DNA from: Thermoleophilum album
GTDB taxonomy: Bacteria; Actinomycetota; Thermoleophilia; Solirubrobacterales; Thermoleophilaceae
Direction: 5' to 3'
DNA length: 64,000 nucleotides
Assembly (NCBI RefSeq): GCF_028867705.1
Contig: NZ_CP066171.1
Coordinates: forward strand, 248,001-312,000
Numbering within the stretch: position 1 is the stretch's first letter; every line of letters starts with the position of its first letter. The notes below the pieces were generated by a model. The model was not told where the DNA came from and did not search any database. It worked only from the letters and a program-made list of their open reading frames with translations. The position numbers were made by a program, and so were the translations under genes. Positions 9,909-17,900 of the stretch are shown one piece after another.

Positions 9909-10337
9909 TCAGGCGGTGGGGTGTCCGACAGTGCTCTCCCCGACGCTGCCGAACGCTGACACGGGCTGCTCCTTGATGTAGATCCCGCCGTCGCGGCGCT
10001 CGACCTTGCCCTCGCTCTCGAGTTTGGGGAGCAGTTGGTAGACGTAGTTGGGCGTGATTTGCATGCGGTCGGCGAGTTCCCGCACCTTGATGCCCGGATT
10101 CTGCGAGATCAACTCGAGCGCCTCTTGGGTGCGTGACCCGCGTGGGCGACGCGGCCCCCGGCGTCCACCAGTAGTGCGTCGACGGGTCCGCCGAGTGCTC
10201 TCGACCTGAGGTCTGGCTGCCGTACCGCGGAGAGCGGCCAAAGCCTTTTCAAGGCGCTTGTACTCGTCGACTAGCGGACGGAGCTCGCGCAGGCGAGCTT
10301 CCATCTCTTTGATCTTCTCGTCGAGGAAATCAGCCAT
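9909..10337 (-). CDS. winged-helix DNA-binding protein with N-terminal coiled coil
   Basis: Residues 1-40 are a charged coiled coil (heptad leucines), likely for dimerisation. About 45-72 form a very Arg/Gly/Pro-rich linker, resembling basic nucleoid-protein tails. About 72-125 form a winged helix (PGIKVRELADRMQI.. then a wing at RDGGIYI) of the MarR/TrmB-like type. The combination suggests a local regulator or nucleoid-associated protein; no ligand domain is visible. It has a real leader, with GGGAGG before ATG 10337, and its upstream region contains several dyads that could be autoregulatory. Target genes are unknown. Confidence 0.75.
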   Translation of the reverse strand: MADFLDEKIKEMEARLRELRPLVDEYKRLEKALAALRGTAARPQVESTRRTRRRTTGGRRGPRRPRGSRTQEALELISQNPGIKVRELADRMQITPNYVYQLLPKLESEGKVERRDGGIYIKEQPVSAFGSVGESTVGHPTA

Positions 10338-10370
10338 CTGTTTACCTCCCTGGGCAGCGCGTGCCCCACC

Positions 10371-10389
10371 GTTCAGCGGTCAACTGAAC
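10371..10389 (-). promoter_or_regulatory. dyad upstream of the wHTH gene
   Basis: GTTCAG-CGGTCAA-CTGAAC, a perfect 6-7-6 inverted repeat about 35 bases upstream of the start codon. Further upstream lie AGTTAACT (10418-10425) and GTAG-TAA-CTAC (10427-10437). This is the most AT-rich patch in the neighbourhood and looks like a promoter with operators. Confidence 0.45.
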
Positions 10390-10536
10390 TGTAACGGAAG
10401 CGTCTACTGATCTCGTAAGTTAACTGGTAGTAACTACAAGAACAGCTGTCTAGAACGCGCTCCGTCGGCGACATCAAGCGCACGACAGCTGGGCTGTCTG
10501 CACAACGACACCTGTGCTGACGTATCCGGTCGGCGA
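10390..10536. other. intergenic region with AT-rich dyads
   Basis: Gene-free. It contains the dyads at 10418-10437, an ACAGCTGT palindrome (10442-10449) and a second CAGCTG about 45 bases further on. I see no ORF or RNA structure here beyond these. Confidence 0.4.
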
Positions 10537-10983
10537 TCAGCTTTCGCGCTCGATCAGCGCTCGCAAACGCTCGAGCGAGGCGTCGGCTTCGCGGCGTGCT
10601 AGCGGCGCCACGGAGCGCGCAGCTACCTTCCCGAGCGGCCCGCCGGGGAGGTCGAACTCGTTCAAGTACTCGAAGCGCGTACGCCCGTTACCGAGCGGCT
10701 CGAGACGGTACAAGGCCCGCGCCCTCGAGCCAAGAGGTCCCCTGCCTAGCCACTCGATTAACCGTGGCGGGTCGAGTTTCTCGACGCGCCAACGCACCTC
10801 GACGCCGCGTCCCGCCAAACGCACGACCTGGACCATCTCGGCGCCCTTCGCGAGCGGCAGCTGCGGCGCTTCGATGATGCGCTCGTGGATAGTCACCCAC
10901 TCGCCCAAACGTTCCGGATCGGTGACGAGAGCGAAACAGCGTTCGGGTTCTGCGGGCAGGTCGATCGATGTTTCTACGCGCAC
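10537..10983 (-). CDS. SRPBCC (START-like) family protein
   Basis: 148 residues with the pattern of the polyketide-cyclase/START superfamily: an N-terminal IDLPAEPERCFALVTDPER (first strand and helix), alternating strands to about residue 105, and a long amphipathic C-terminal helix. These proteins bind hydrophobic ligands in a cavity or act as cyclases; nothing here fixes the ligand. The start is GTG 10983. Immediately upstream is an inverted repeat (11001-11018) and an AAGAAT -10-like hexamer. It may be read with the NAD(P)-binding gene upstream on the same strand. Confidence 0.75.
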   Translation of the reverse strand: MRVETSIDLPAEPERCFALVTDPERLGEWVTIHERIIEAPQLPLAKGAEMVQVVRLAGRGVEVRWRVEKLDPPRLIEWLGRGPLGSRARALYRLEPLGNGRTRFEYLNEFDLPGGPLGKVAARSVAPLARREADASLERLRALIERES

Positions 10984-11000
10984 GGTGCAGGGATTCTTGT

Positions 11001-11018
11001 TTGCGAGCAGTCTCGCAA
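11001..11018 (-). promoter_or_regulatory. 7-4-7 inverted repeat between two minus-strand genes
   Basis: TTGCGAG-CAGT-CTCGCAA. It lies after the NAD(P)-binding gene and just before the promoter position of the SRPBCC gene. It could be a terminator without T-tract or an operator. Confidence 0.4.
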
Positions 11019-11047
11019 GTGTGCAGGTCTGTGTTGCACGCCGTTGC

Positions 11048-11962
11048 TCACCGAGCGGCTAGCGGCCGTTCCGCTTCGAGTTCCGCCAATGCTCGCTCGA
11101 TCGCGCGCTCGAGCGGCCGCGGCCGGATGCCGTAGATCTCCTCGACCGCTTTGCGGTCGCGCGGCACGATGTCAGCTTCGAGGCTCTCCATCAAGGGACG
11201 CACCAGCGCCAGCGGCACGCCGGTGATGCGACTGACCACCGGAGCTGCGAGCGGCGTGTGTTCCCCTGGTAGGGACAGTGGCAGGCGGCCGACGCCGAGA
11301 TGCTCGGCGACGAGCAGAACCAGTTCGCCGAAGGTGACGGTTTCGGGTGCGGCGATGTCGATCGAGCGACCGGCGGCGGCCGGCGTAAACGGCGTGCGGG
11401 CGAGGCAAGTGACGACGTCGCGCTCGTCCACCGGGGCGGTCCGTCGATCCCGCCAAGACGGCAGCGGCAGCACCCGCAAGCGCTCGACCAGCCGCACGAT
11501 CACCTGGAACGACGCACTGCGAGCGCCGATCACGATCGACGCGCGCAGGGCTGTCGCGCCGGGCAAGCCGCGCAAAAGGATGCGCTCTACAGCTAGCCGA
11601 GACGCGAGGTGGCGGGAACGGCGCCCGCGCGGGGCGATGCCGCCGAGATACACGCAGCGCTCGAGGCCGCTGCGCTGGGCGGCGGCGACGAAGTTCTTGG
11701 CGCAGAGTTGCTCGATCCGCTGGAAATCGCGTTCCCGCCCCGACTCCATCGAGTGCGCGAGGTAGTAGGCGAAGGTCGCGCCAGCTAACGCTTCCCTCAA
11801 ACCGCGACCGCTCGCCAGGTCGCCCTCGACAATCTCGACCCCGGTCTCGACCGCGAGTCGCGAACGGTCGCGAACCAGCACCCGCACCGGGCGCCCCTCG
11901 GCTATGAGCTGGCGGAGCAAGCGGCCCCCCACGTACCCGGTTGCCCCGACGATCAGCTCCAC
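11048..11962 (-). CDS. NAD(P)-binding atypical SDR / NmrA-like protein
   Basis: The N-terminal VGATGYVGGRLLRQL is the GxxGxxG Rossmann motif of extended or atypical short-chain dehydrogenases. RVLVRDRSR follows as the second strand. The region around the usual Tyr-x3-Lys reads YLAHSMESGRERDF, so the classical catalytic pair is not obvious and the protein may bind NAD(P) as a redox sensor or epimerase-like enzyme. About 304 residues from GTG 11962, chosen because AAGGA sits seven bases upstream. An ATG at 12130 would add a stretch of atypical composition. Substrate unknown. Confidence 0.75.
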   Translation of the reverse strand: MELIVGATGYVGGRLLRQLIAEGRPVRVLVRDRSRLAVETGVEIVEGDLASGRGLREALAGATFAYYLAHSMESGRERDFQRIEQLCAKNFVAAAQRSGLERCVYLGGIAPRGRRSRHLASRLAVERILLRGLPGATALRASIVIGARSASFQVIVRLVERLRVLPLPSWRDRRTAPVDERDVVTCLARTPFTPAAAGRSIDIAAPETVTFGELVLLVAEHLGVGRLPLSLPGEHTPLAAPVVSRITGVPLALVRPLMESLEADIVPRDRKAVEEIYGIRPRPLERAIERALAELEAERPLAAR

Positions 11963-12016
11963 GCTCACATCCTTGCGTACGGTCTGCGTCGCCCGGCCGG
12001 CGCTCGCAGCAGGCGC

Positions 12017-12054
12017 GCAAATTCCGGGAACAAAGGCGACGTTCCTGCAAATTC
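12017..12054. repeat. direct repeat GCAAATTC, 30-base spacing
   Basis: GCAAATTC followed by (C)GGG occurs at 12017-12024 and 12047-12054, in the spacer between a minus-strand and a plus-strand gene. AT-rich octamers are rare in this sequence, so a pair of regulator half-sites three helical turns apart is possible. Confidence 0.35.
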
Positions 12055-12166
12055 GGGCCTTTTTCGTTTTCCCGTACGTAGCGGGAATCGACCCGTCCAA
12101 GCGCTCGCGAGTGCGCGACGATCCGCGCACACCGGAACGCGAGCTGCAGGAGGTCTGTTCGGCACG

Positions 12167-12388
12167 ATGCGACGTCAGGGACGCAAGCCCCGTTGCGAAG
12201 ACTGCTTCTTCGAACAGCGTGGGTTGTGCGCGCTCCGGCGCAAGCAGCCGTGCCCGACGTTTCGGCCCGCAGACCGCGGTTTGCGTCCCGACCCCCAGCT
12301 GACTTTCGTTTTCCGCTTCGACTGGGGGTCGGAACAGGACGACGAGAGCGTCGCCGACGCCGCCCGTCCGGTGCCGGCTTGGGGTTGA
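12167..12388 (+). CDS. small four-cysteine protein
   Basis: 73 residues. The basic N-terminus is followed by CEDCFFEQRGLC and then QPCPTFRP, giving C-x2-C-x8-C-x8-C, a pattern able to hold one zinc ion or an iron-sulfur cluster. The rest is polar and acidic. The start is ATG 12167 with AGGAGG about 13 bases upstream, a rather long spacing. It is not a member of a family I can name. A 14-base palindrome follows its stop. Confidence 0.6.
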   Translation: MRRQGRKPRCEDCFFEQRGLCALRRKQPCPTFRPADRGLRPDPQLTFVFRFDWGSEQDDESVADAARPVPAWG

Positions 12389-12402
12389 GCGCCGATCGGC
12401 GC
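12389..12402. other. 14-base perfect palindrome
   Basis: GCGCCGATCGGCGC begins at the base after the stop of the four-cysteine gene. It can form a short hairpin but lacks a T-tract; weak terminator or protein-binding site. Confidence 0.35.
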
Positions 12403-12516
12403 AGACCGGCCGCCCGAACGCAGCGTCTAGAGAGATGTGTGCATCGGGTGGCAGCGGCGTGTCCGACGTAAGAGCACGCTGGCGCAGCGAGCGCGTCGTG
12501 GCGGCGGCGGCGGCGC

Positions 12517-12522
12517 TATCGT
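12517..12522 (+). promoter_or_regulatory. -10 box of MBL-fold gene, leaderless geometry
   Basis: TATCGT ends nine bases before ATG 12532; no ribosome-binding site is seen. Confidence 0.45.
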
Positions 12523-12531
12523 CGCGCGGTC

Positions 12532-13323
12532 ATGCGCCTGACGGTGCTCGGGAAGTCACCCTCCTGGGAAGATGCCGGCGGGGCCTGCTCTGGCTACCTG
12601 CTCGAGCAGCAGGGGCACGCGGTGCTGCTCGAGTGCGGAAACGGGGTGTTCGCGAAGCTCCGCCTCTACCGCGACTACCGAACGGTCAGCGCGGTCGTGG
12701 TCTCGCACTTTCACGGCGACCACGTGCTCGACCTCGTCCCCTTCTCCTACGCCCTCACCTACAGCCCACGGCGGAGACCCGATGAACAGCGGCCGCGGCT
12801 CTTGGCACCGCCGCGGACACGCGAGCGCTTGCGCACAATCGCGAGCACCTTCGAAGACCCCGAGCTCGTCGAACGGGCTTTCGACATCGTCGAATATGCG
12901 CCCGACGGCGAGTTCCGCCTTGGCCCCTTCCTGTTCCGCACGCGATCGGTGCCGCACTTCACGGACACGTTCGCTCTCGCGGTCAGCAGCCAGGACCAGG
13001 CTGAAACCGGCAGCGACACGCGCTTCGTGTTCGGCGCCGACTGCGGGCCGTCGCGGGAGCTCGTCGAGTTCGCCCGCGGCGCCAGTGTGCTGATGCTCGA
13101 GGCGACGCTGATCGAACCGGAGGCGCCGGACCCGGGTCGCCGACGCGGCCACCTGACCCCCCGCGAGGCGGGCGAGCACGCCCACGCTGCCGGCGTCGAG
13201 CGCCTTGTCTTGACGCACATAAGCGATGAGGTCGATCCGGCGTGGGCGCGAGCCGAGGCCGAAGCTGCCTTCGCGGGCGAGGTGGTGGTCGCCCACGAAG
13301 GGCTCGTGATCGATCTCGTCTAA
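12532..13323 (+). CDS. MBL-fold metallo-hydrolase (RNase Z/ElaC-like)
   Basis: The metallo-beta-lactamase metal motif is SHFHGDHVLD (HxHxDH) near residue 60. Further ligands lie at SVPHFTDT, FGADCGPS and the C-terminal THISDEVD. The long AAPP-type insert and the order of motifs resemble the phosphodiesterase/RNase Z branch, but the exosite arm of tRNase Z is not evident. It likely hydrolyses a phosphodiester or lactone; the substrate is unknown. 263 residues is normal. The gene stands alone, with a hairpin after its stop. Confidence 0.82.
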   Translation: MRLTVLGKSPSWEDAGGACSGYLLEQQGHAVLLECGNGVFAKLRLYRDYRTVSAVVVSHFHGDHVLDLVPFSYALTYSPRRRPDEQRPRLLAPPRTRERLRTIASTFEDPELVERAFDIVEYAPDGEFRLGPFLFRTRSVPHFTDTFALAVSSQDQAETGSDTRFVFGADCGPSRELVEFARGASVLMLEATLIEPEAPDPGRRRGHLTPREAGEHAHAAGVERLVLTHISDEVDPAWARAEAEAAFAGEVVVAHEGLVIDLV

Positions 13324-13338
13324 ACGGTGCTGCACTCT

Positions 13339-13361
13339 GCCCGGGGGCACCCCTCCCGGGC
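13339..13361. terminator. hairpin between MBL gene and hsp20
   Basis: GCCCGGG (13339-13345) pairs with CCCGGGC (13355-13361) across a nine-base loop, 15 bases after the MBL stop and directly before the hsp20 -10 box. No T-tract. It could terminate the upstream gene or affect the hsp20 promoter. Confidence 0.4.
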
Positions 13362-13366
13362 GCGGC

Positions 13367-13372
13367 TATGCT
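13367..13372 (+). promoter_or_regulatory. -10 box of hsp20-lon, leaderless geometry
   Basis: TATGCT ends six bases before GTG 13379. No CIRCE or HAIR operator is visible around it. Confidence 0.45.
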
Positions 13373-13378
13373 CGCGCC

Positions 13379-13852
13379 GTGGCCGCTAACCGCCGTGTGC
13401 ACAGCCGTTTTCTGCGCCTGCGGTTCGATGTCGACGAAGGTTTCGGCGACGTTCTCGACTGGCTGGGCGGGGGGCGCGGCGGTTTCGCTCCTCCCGTCGA
13501 CGTCTTCCACGATGAACAGCAGCAACGTGTGGTCGTTGTCGCAGAACTCGCCGGCGTCGACCCGCGCGCGGTGTCGGTCGTAGTCCACGGTCGTCGCCTC
13601 GTGATCAGCGGCGAGCGACCGTTGGTGGAAACGCCCGGCGCGCACCTGTCCTACCAGCAGGTCGAGATCGAGCGGGGACGCTTCCGGCGGCTGATCGAAC
13701 TCGGGGCCGACGTCGAGGCGCGCGGTGCGCGCGCGGCTTACGTCGACGGGATGCTCAGGATCGAGCTGCCGCTGCGCGATCGGTCGGCGGCGAAGGATCG
13801 CAAGCGGGTTGCGATCAAGCCCGCTGGGCGTGACGGGGGCGAGCGGGCGTGA
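13379..13852 (+). CDS. Hsp20 / alpha-crystallin small heat-shock protein
   Basis: 157 residues. The alpha-crystallin domain spans about 38-140, starting at PPVDVFHDEQQ and including VVVVAELAGVDP and VHGRRLVISGER. The family GxL motif appears as DGMLRIELP near 122-130. The C-terminal I-x-I oligomerisation motif is not obvious. It holds unfolding proteins for refolding or degradation. It overlaps lon by a GTGA, so holdase and protease are made from one transcript with coupled translation, an arrangement that suggests hand-over of clients. GTG start supported by the upstream -10 box. Confidence 0.9.
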   Translation: MAANRRVHSRFLRLRFDVDEGFGDVLDWLGGGRGGFAPPVDVFHDEQQQRVVVVAELAGVDPRAVSVVVHGRRLVISGERPLVETPGAHLSYQQVEIERGRFRRLIELGADVEARGARAAYVDGMLRIELPLRDRSAAKDRKRVAIKPAGRDGGERA

Positions 13853-16362
13853 GCGAGACGGACGCGAGCAAGATCACGATCCCCGACCCCCACGGCGGGG
13901 CGCTGATCGTTCGCGGCAAGCTGCCGGACGCGCTGCCGATCCTGCCGCTGCGTGACACCGTGCCTTTCCCGCACATGGTGATGCCGCTCGTCGTCGGCCA
14001 GGAGCGGTCGGTCAAGCTCGTCAACGACGTCCTCGGTGGCACGCGCATGCTTGCCTTGGTGGCGTCGCGTACGCCCGAAGAGGAGCGCCCCGGTCCGGAC
14101 GACATCTACAAGGTCGGGGTCGCCGCAACGGTCGCGCGGATGCTACGGATGCCCGATGGCACGCTGCGCGTTCTCGTGCAGTGTGGCGAGCGTGTGCGCT
14201 TCGGACGGTTCGTCGCGACCGAGCCTTACCTCGTCGCGACCGTCGAGGAGTTACCCGACGTAGTCGAGCCGTCGCCGGAGCTCGAGGCGCTCGAGCGTGC
14301 CGTGCGCGACAACTTCGTGCGCGTCGTCGAACAGTCGCCGCAGCTCCCCGACGAGCTGCGGATCGCCGTTCAGAACATCGACGATCCGGCCGAGCTCGCC
14401 CACCTGATCGCCGGTGCGCTGCGCATCAAAACCGAGGAGAAGCAAGAGCTGCTCGAGATGCGCGACCTCGGCGCGCGGCTGCGTCGGCTGGCCGAGATCC
14501 TCGCCCGCGAGCTCGAACTGATCTCGATCGGTTCGCGTATCCAGTCGCAGGTTCAGTCCGAACTCGAGCGCGGCCAGCGCGAGTACTTCCTGCGCCAGCA
14601 GCTGAAAGCGATCCGCGAAGAGCTCGGCGAGACCGACGACGAGCACGCGGAGGTCGAGGAGCTCAGGCGCATGATCGAAGAGGCGGGGCTGCCGGAGCAC
14701 GCCCGCCGCCAAGCCGAGCGCGAGCTGCGCCGCTTCGAGCGCTTGCCCCCACAGTCGGCCGAGCACGGTGTGATCCGCACCTACCTCGAGTGGATCGCGT
14801 CGCTGCCGTGGTCGCGTGCGACCGAAGACCGCATCGATCTCGAGCACGCGCGCGCGGTGCTGGACGAGGACCACTACGACATCGAACGCATCAAGGAGCG
14901 GATCCTCGAGTTCCTCGCCGTGCGCAAGTTGAAGCCCGACGCGCGCGCCTCGATTCTCTGCTTCGTCGGTCCGCCTGGCGTCGGCAAGACGTCGCTCGGA
15001 CGCTCGATCGCGCGGGCGATGGGACGCAAGTTCGAGCGCATCTCGGTCGGCGGCGTGCGCGACGAAGCCGAGATCCGCGGCCACCGCCGCACCTACATCG
15101 GCGCGATGCCGGGTGTGATCATTCGCGCGCTGCGCGACGCCGGGGCGAACAACCCGGTGTTGATGATCGACGAGATCGACAAGATGGGCGCCGACTTCCG
15201 TGGCGACCCGGCGAGCGCGATGCTCGAGGTTCTCGATCCCGAGCAGAACTCCTCCTTCCGCGACCACTACCTGGACTTGCCGTTCGACCTCTCGAACGTG
15301 CTCTTCATTTGCACCGCGAACACGCTCGAGACGATCCCGCCCGCGCTGCGCGATCGCATGGAGGTGATCGAGCTCTCGGGCTACACGCACGAAGAGAAGC
15401 GCGAGATCGCTCGCCGCTACCTGGTGCCGCGGCAGATCGAGCAGCACGGCCTGCGGCGGTCGCAGATCGAGTTCACCGACGAGGCGCTCGACGTGATCAT
15501 CGAGGGCTACACGCGCGAGGCCGGTGTGCGCGAGCTGGAGAGACAGATCGGCGCGATCTGCCGCAAGGTGGCGCGCGAGTTCGCCGAAGGCAAGCGCAAG
15601 GCGAAGCGCGTGATCAAGCCACGCCAGGTACGCGAGCTGCTCGGCCCGCGCCGCTACCAACCCGAGACGGCGCGTCGCACAAGCCAGCCGGGTGTCGCCA
15701 CGGGCCTCGCCTGGACGCCGACCGGCGGCGACGTGTTGTTCGTCGAGGCAACAGCGTTCCCCGGCGACGGCCGCTTGCAGCTCACCGGCCAGCTAGGCGA
15801 CGTGATGCGCGAGTCGGCACAGGCCGCTCTCTCGTACGTGCGCCGTCACATCGACGAGATCGCCCCGTCGGCGCCGCGCGATTGGTTTCGCAGCCACGAC
15901 ATCCACCTGCATGTGCCGGCTGGGGCGATACCGAAGGACGGCCCGAGCGCGGGCATCACGATGGCGGTGGCGCTCGCGTCGCTGGTATCGGAGCGACCGG
16001 TGCGCGCTGACACGGCGATGACCGGCGAGATCACGTTGACCGGGCAGGTTCTGCCGGTCGGCGGCATCAAAGAGAAGGTGCTCGCGGCCCAACGTGCCGG
16101 AATCCGCCACGTGATCATGCCGAAACGCAACGAGGCGGATCTCGAGGAGATCCCAGAGCATCTCCGCCGAGAGCTCGACTTCACGTTCGTCGAGAACGTC
16201 GAGGAGGTGCTCGCCGTGGCCTTCGACGACAGCAAGTCGACGAAGCGCCGCCCCCGCCGACGGCGCGGTGCCGCCACGACGAGACCGCAGGCCGTGGCCG
16301 CTGCCCCGGCGCGTAATGCCGGGCACCGCACCGGCAGCGCCAGCGCTTGCGCCACTGTCTAG
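13849..16362 (+). CDS. lon: ATP-dependent Lon protease
   Basis: AAA+ serine protease that degrades misfolded and regulatory proteins in the cytosol. The N-terminal LON substrate-binding domain covers about 20-225, followed by a coiled-coil linker. The AAA+ module has Walker A GPPGVGKT near 374-381 and Walker B MIDEIDK. In the protease domain the catalytic serine is S700 in KDGPSAG, and the lysine lies in GGIKEK (741-743). 837 residues is slightly long owing to an Arg/Ala-rich tail of about 40 residues. Coupled to hsp20 upstream. Confidence 0.97.
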   Translation: MSETDASKITIPDPHGGALIVRGKLPDALPILPLRDTVPFPHMVMPLVVGQERSVKLVNDVLGGTRMLALVASRTPEEERPGPDDIYKVGVAATVARMLRMPDGTLRVLVQCGERVRFGRFVATEPYLVATVEELPDVVEPSPELEALERAVRDNFVRVVEQSPQLPDELRIAVQNIDDPAELAHLIAGALRIKTEEKQELLEMRDLGARLRRLAEILARELELISIGSRIQSQVQSELERGQREYFLRQQLKAIREELGETDDEHAEVEELRRMIEEAGLPEHARRQAERELRRFERLPPQSAEHGVIRTYLEWIASLPWSRATEDRIDLEHARAVLDEDHYDIERIKERILEFLAVRKLKPDARASILCFVGPPGVGKTSLGRSIARAMGRKFERISVGGVRDEAEIRGHRRTYIGAMPGVIIRALRDAGANNPVLMIDEIDKMGADFRGDPASAMLEVLDPEQNSSFRDHYLDLPFDLSNVLFICTANTLETIPPALRDRMEVIELSGYTHEEKREIARRYLVPRQIEQHGLRRSQIEFTDEALDVIIEGYTREAGVRELERQIGAICRKVAREFAEGKRKAKRVIKPRQVRELLGPRRYQPETARRTSQPGVATGLAWTPTGGDVLFVEATAFPGDGRLQLTGQLGDVMRESAQAALSYVRRHIDEIAPSAPRDWFRSHDIHLHVPAGAIPKDGPSAGITMAVALASLVSERPVRADTAMTGEITLTGQVLPVGGIKEKVLAAQRAGIRHVIMPKRNEADLEEIPEHLRRELDFTFVENVEEVLAVAFDDSKSTKRRPRRRRGAATTRPQAVAAAPARNAGHRTGSASACATV

Positions 16363-16439
16363 TCAGCAGCGGATTAGGCGTGGGACGTCGGTTGCGGCCG
16401 GACAGCTGGGCGGCTGCTGGCGCTGGCGAGCGGCACGGC

Positions 16440-16445
16440 TAAGGT
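16440..16445 (+). promoter_or_regulatory. -10 box upstream of 166-residue membrane protein
   Basis: TAAGGT lies about 40 bases before the start codon, and a GAGGAGAG ribosome-binding site follows, so this unit has a conventional leader. Confidence 0.4.
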
Positions 16446-16484
16446 TCGCGTAACCGAGGTCAACCTGGACGACGAGGAGAGCCA

Positions 16485-16985
16485 ATGGCACGAAAAAGCG
16501 CCGGTCGGCTCGGGGGTTTGGTGGCAGTGGGCAAGAGCGCCCGCTCCAACCAGTACGTGCAGCGCGTACTCGAGGACCCCGAGCTGCGTTCCAACCTGGC
16601 GGCCGCGCTGACCGCGGCCCGCAAGGCGTACAAGCGTCTGCAGAACGGCCGCGCGCCGGCGCGTGCGCTACTCGAGGACCGCAAGCTGCAGCGCCAGCTG
16701 CGCGAGGCCGCGACAGCGTTGCAGCTCGCCGGCGAGGGGCTGCGCGGCAAGCGCCGGCGTCGTCGCGGCATGCGCGCGCTCGCGCTCGTCGTGGTGGGCG
16801 CGGGTCTCGCTCTGGCGTTGAGCGAGAGCGCACGCAAGAAGGTGCTCGATCTCGTTTTCGGAGCCGAAGAGGAGTTCGAGTACACCGGCACGACGACGCC
16901 GAGCGCGTCCAGCAACGGTGCCAGCGCAGCAGCTGACCCGGGTGCGCAAGCTGGCGCCGAGTCGACGGTGTCGAGCGGGGAGTAG
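16485..16985 (+). CDS. hypothetical single-span membrane protein
   Basis: 166 residues of unknown family. The first 90 are basic, Ala/Leu/Arg-rich and helical, with repeated amphipathic stretches (YVQRVLEDPELRSNLAAAL and a second similar helix around 60-85). A membrane segment follows at about 95-113, bounded by Arg/Lys clusters, then an acidic patch and an Ala/Ser/Thr-rich disordered tail. The layout resembles small actinobacterial membrane-anchored proteins with a cytosolic helical part. The start is ATG 16485 with a good ribosome-binding site. A textbook terminator follows, so it is a single-gene unit. Confidence 0.7.
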   Translation: MARKSAGRLGGLVAVGKSARSNQYVQRVLEDPELRSNLAAALTAARKAYKRLQNGRAPARALLEDRKLQRQLREAATALQLAGEGLRGKRRRRRGMRALALVVVGAGLALALSESARKKVLDLVFGAEEEFEYTGTTTPSASSNGASAAADPGAQAGAESTVSSGE

Positions 16986-17008
16986 CCGCGCCGACAGGTC
17001 GTTCCAAG

Positions 17009-17042
17009 GCGAGGGGGCGCGCGACGCCCCCTCGCTCTTTTT
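17009..17042 (+). terminator. intrinsic terminator
   Basis: A perfect 11-bp stem, GCGAGGGGGCG (17009-17019) with CGCCCCCTCGC (17025-17035), loop CGCGA, followed by TCTTTTT. This is the clearest terminator in the window. Confidence 0.95.
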
Positions 17043-17230
17043 CGGGGGCGTGAACACGTTGCGCAACGTGTGCTGCGGAGGCGGCGACCGGGGCGCTGTG
17101 GCGAGCTCAGTCGGCGTCGACCGGGTCGGCGCAAGGTGGGACGCGGCGGTATCTTCTGCCGTGTTTCGGGGGTTTTGTGCGGCGGATTGTTCGGGGCGTA
17201 ACCGTGCGGGGCCCCCGGCGGGCATCTGGT

Positions 17231-17240
17231 TGGCTAGCCA
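17231..17240 (+). promoter_or_regulatory. palindromic operator candidate overlapping tetR -10
   Basis: TGGCTAGCCA is a perfect 10-base palindrome ending six bases before GTG 17247; its TAGCCA half sits where a -10 box would be. A TetR protein binding here would block its own promoter. Confidence 0.5.
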
Positions 17241-17246
17241 GCTAAA

Positions 17247-17879
17247 GTGGTGGGCGAGGTGGAAGCTTCAGCGGTTCGCAGCGGCGAGCGTCGGCTTGAT
17301 GGCGACAAGGCCCGACGGATCATCCAGGCGATGCGCAAGAGCGTCGGGCAGCGCGGCGCGGCTGCCTCGACGTTCGATCGCGTCGCTCGCGAAGCAGGCG
17401 TCTCGCGCGGCTTGCTCCACTACTACTTCGGCTCGAAAGAGCGACTCCTCGCCGAGGTGGTGCGCCACGACTGCGAGGTGCGGCTCGAGCAGCTCGACAA
17501 GCGCCTGGCTGGCGCGACGACGGTCGAGGATGTCGTCAAGGCGCTCGTCGAGCAGCTCGAGGCGTTTCTCGGTGAGGACCCCGAGAACCAGGCGGTCATC
17601 TACGAGCTACTGAGCGCTTCCCGCCGCAGTCCCGAGATCCGCGCCGAGCTCGCCCAGCTCTACAGGCGCTGGCGCGATCACCTGGCGCAAGCGCTGCGTG
17701 AGAAAGAGGAGCAGGGCGTGCTGCGGCTCGCGGGCGACCCCGAAGCGGTCGCTTCGGTGCTGTACGCGCTCGCCGACGGCATGGGCATCCAACTGCTGGC
17801 GGACCCCGACTGGGACTCGAGCAAGGTGTTCGAGTTCGGGATGCGGATGCTCCGCGACCTGCTCGCCGCCCCGGCGTAA
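17247..17879 (+). CDS. TetR/AcrR-family transcriptional regulator
   Basis: 210 residues. The N-terminal helix-turn-helix (about 25-70) includes STFDRVAREAGVSRGLLHYYF, the hallmark TetR recognition region, then GSKERLLAEVV. The C-terminal helical domain would bind an unknown effector. It is followed 21 bases later by an MMPL exporter on the same strand, so it most likely represses that exporter and itself. GTG 17247 is the only start that leaves room for the palindrome upstream. Confidence 0.92.
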   Translation: MVGEVEASAVRSGERRLDGDKARRIIQAMRKSVGQRGAAASTFDRVAREAGVSRGLLHYYFGSKERLLAEVVRHDCEVRLEQLDKRLAGATTVEDVVKALVEQLEAFLGEDPENQAVIYELLSASRRSPEIRAELAQLYRRWRDHLAQALREKEEQGVLRLAGDPEAVASVLYALADGMGIQLLADPDWDSSKVFEFGMRMLRDLLAAPA

Positions 17880-17900
17880 GCGCGATCCCCAAGCGCCGCG

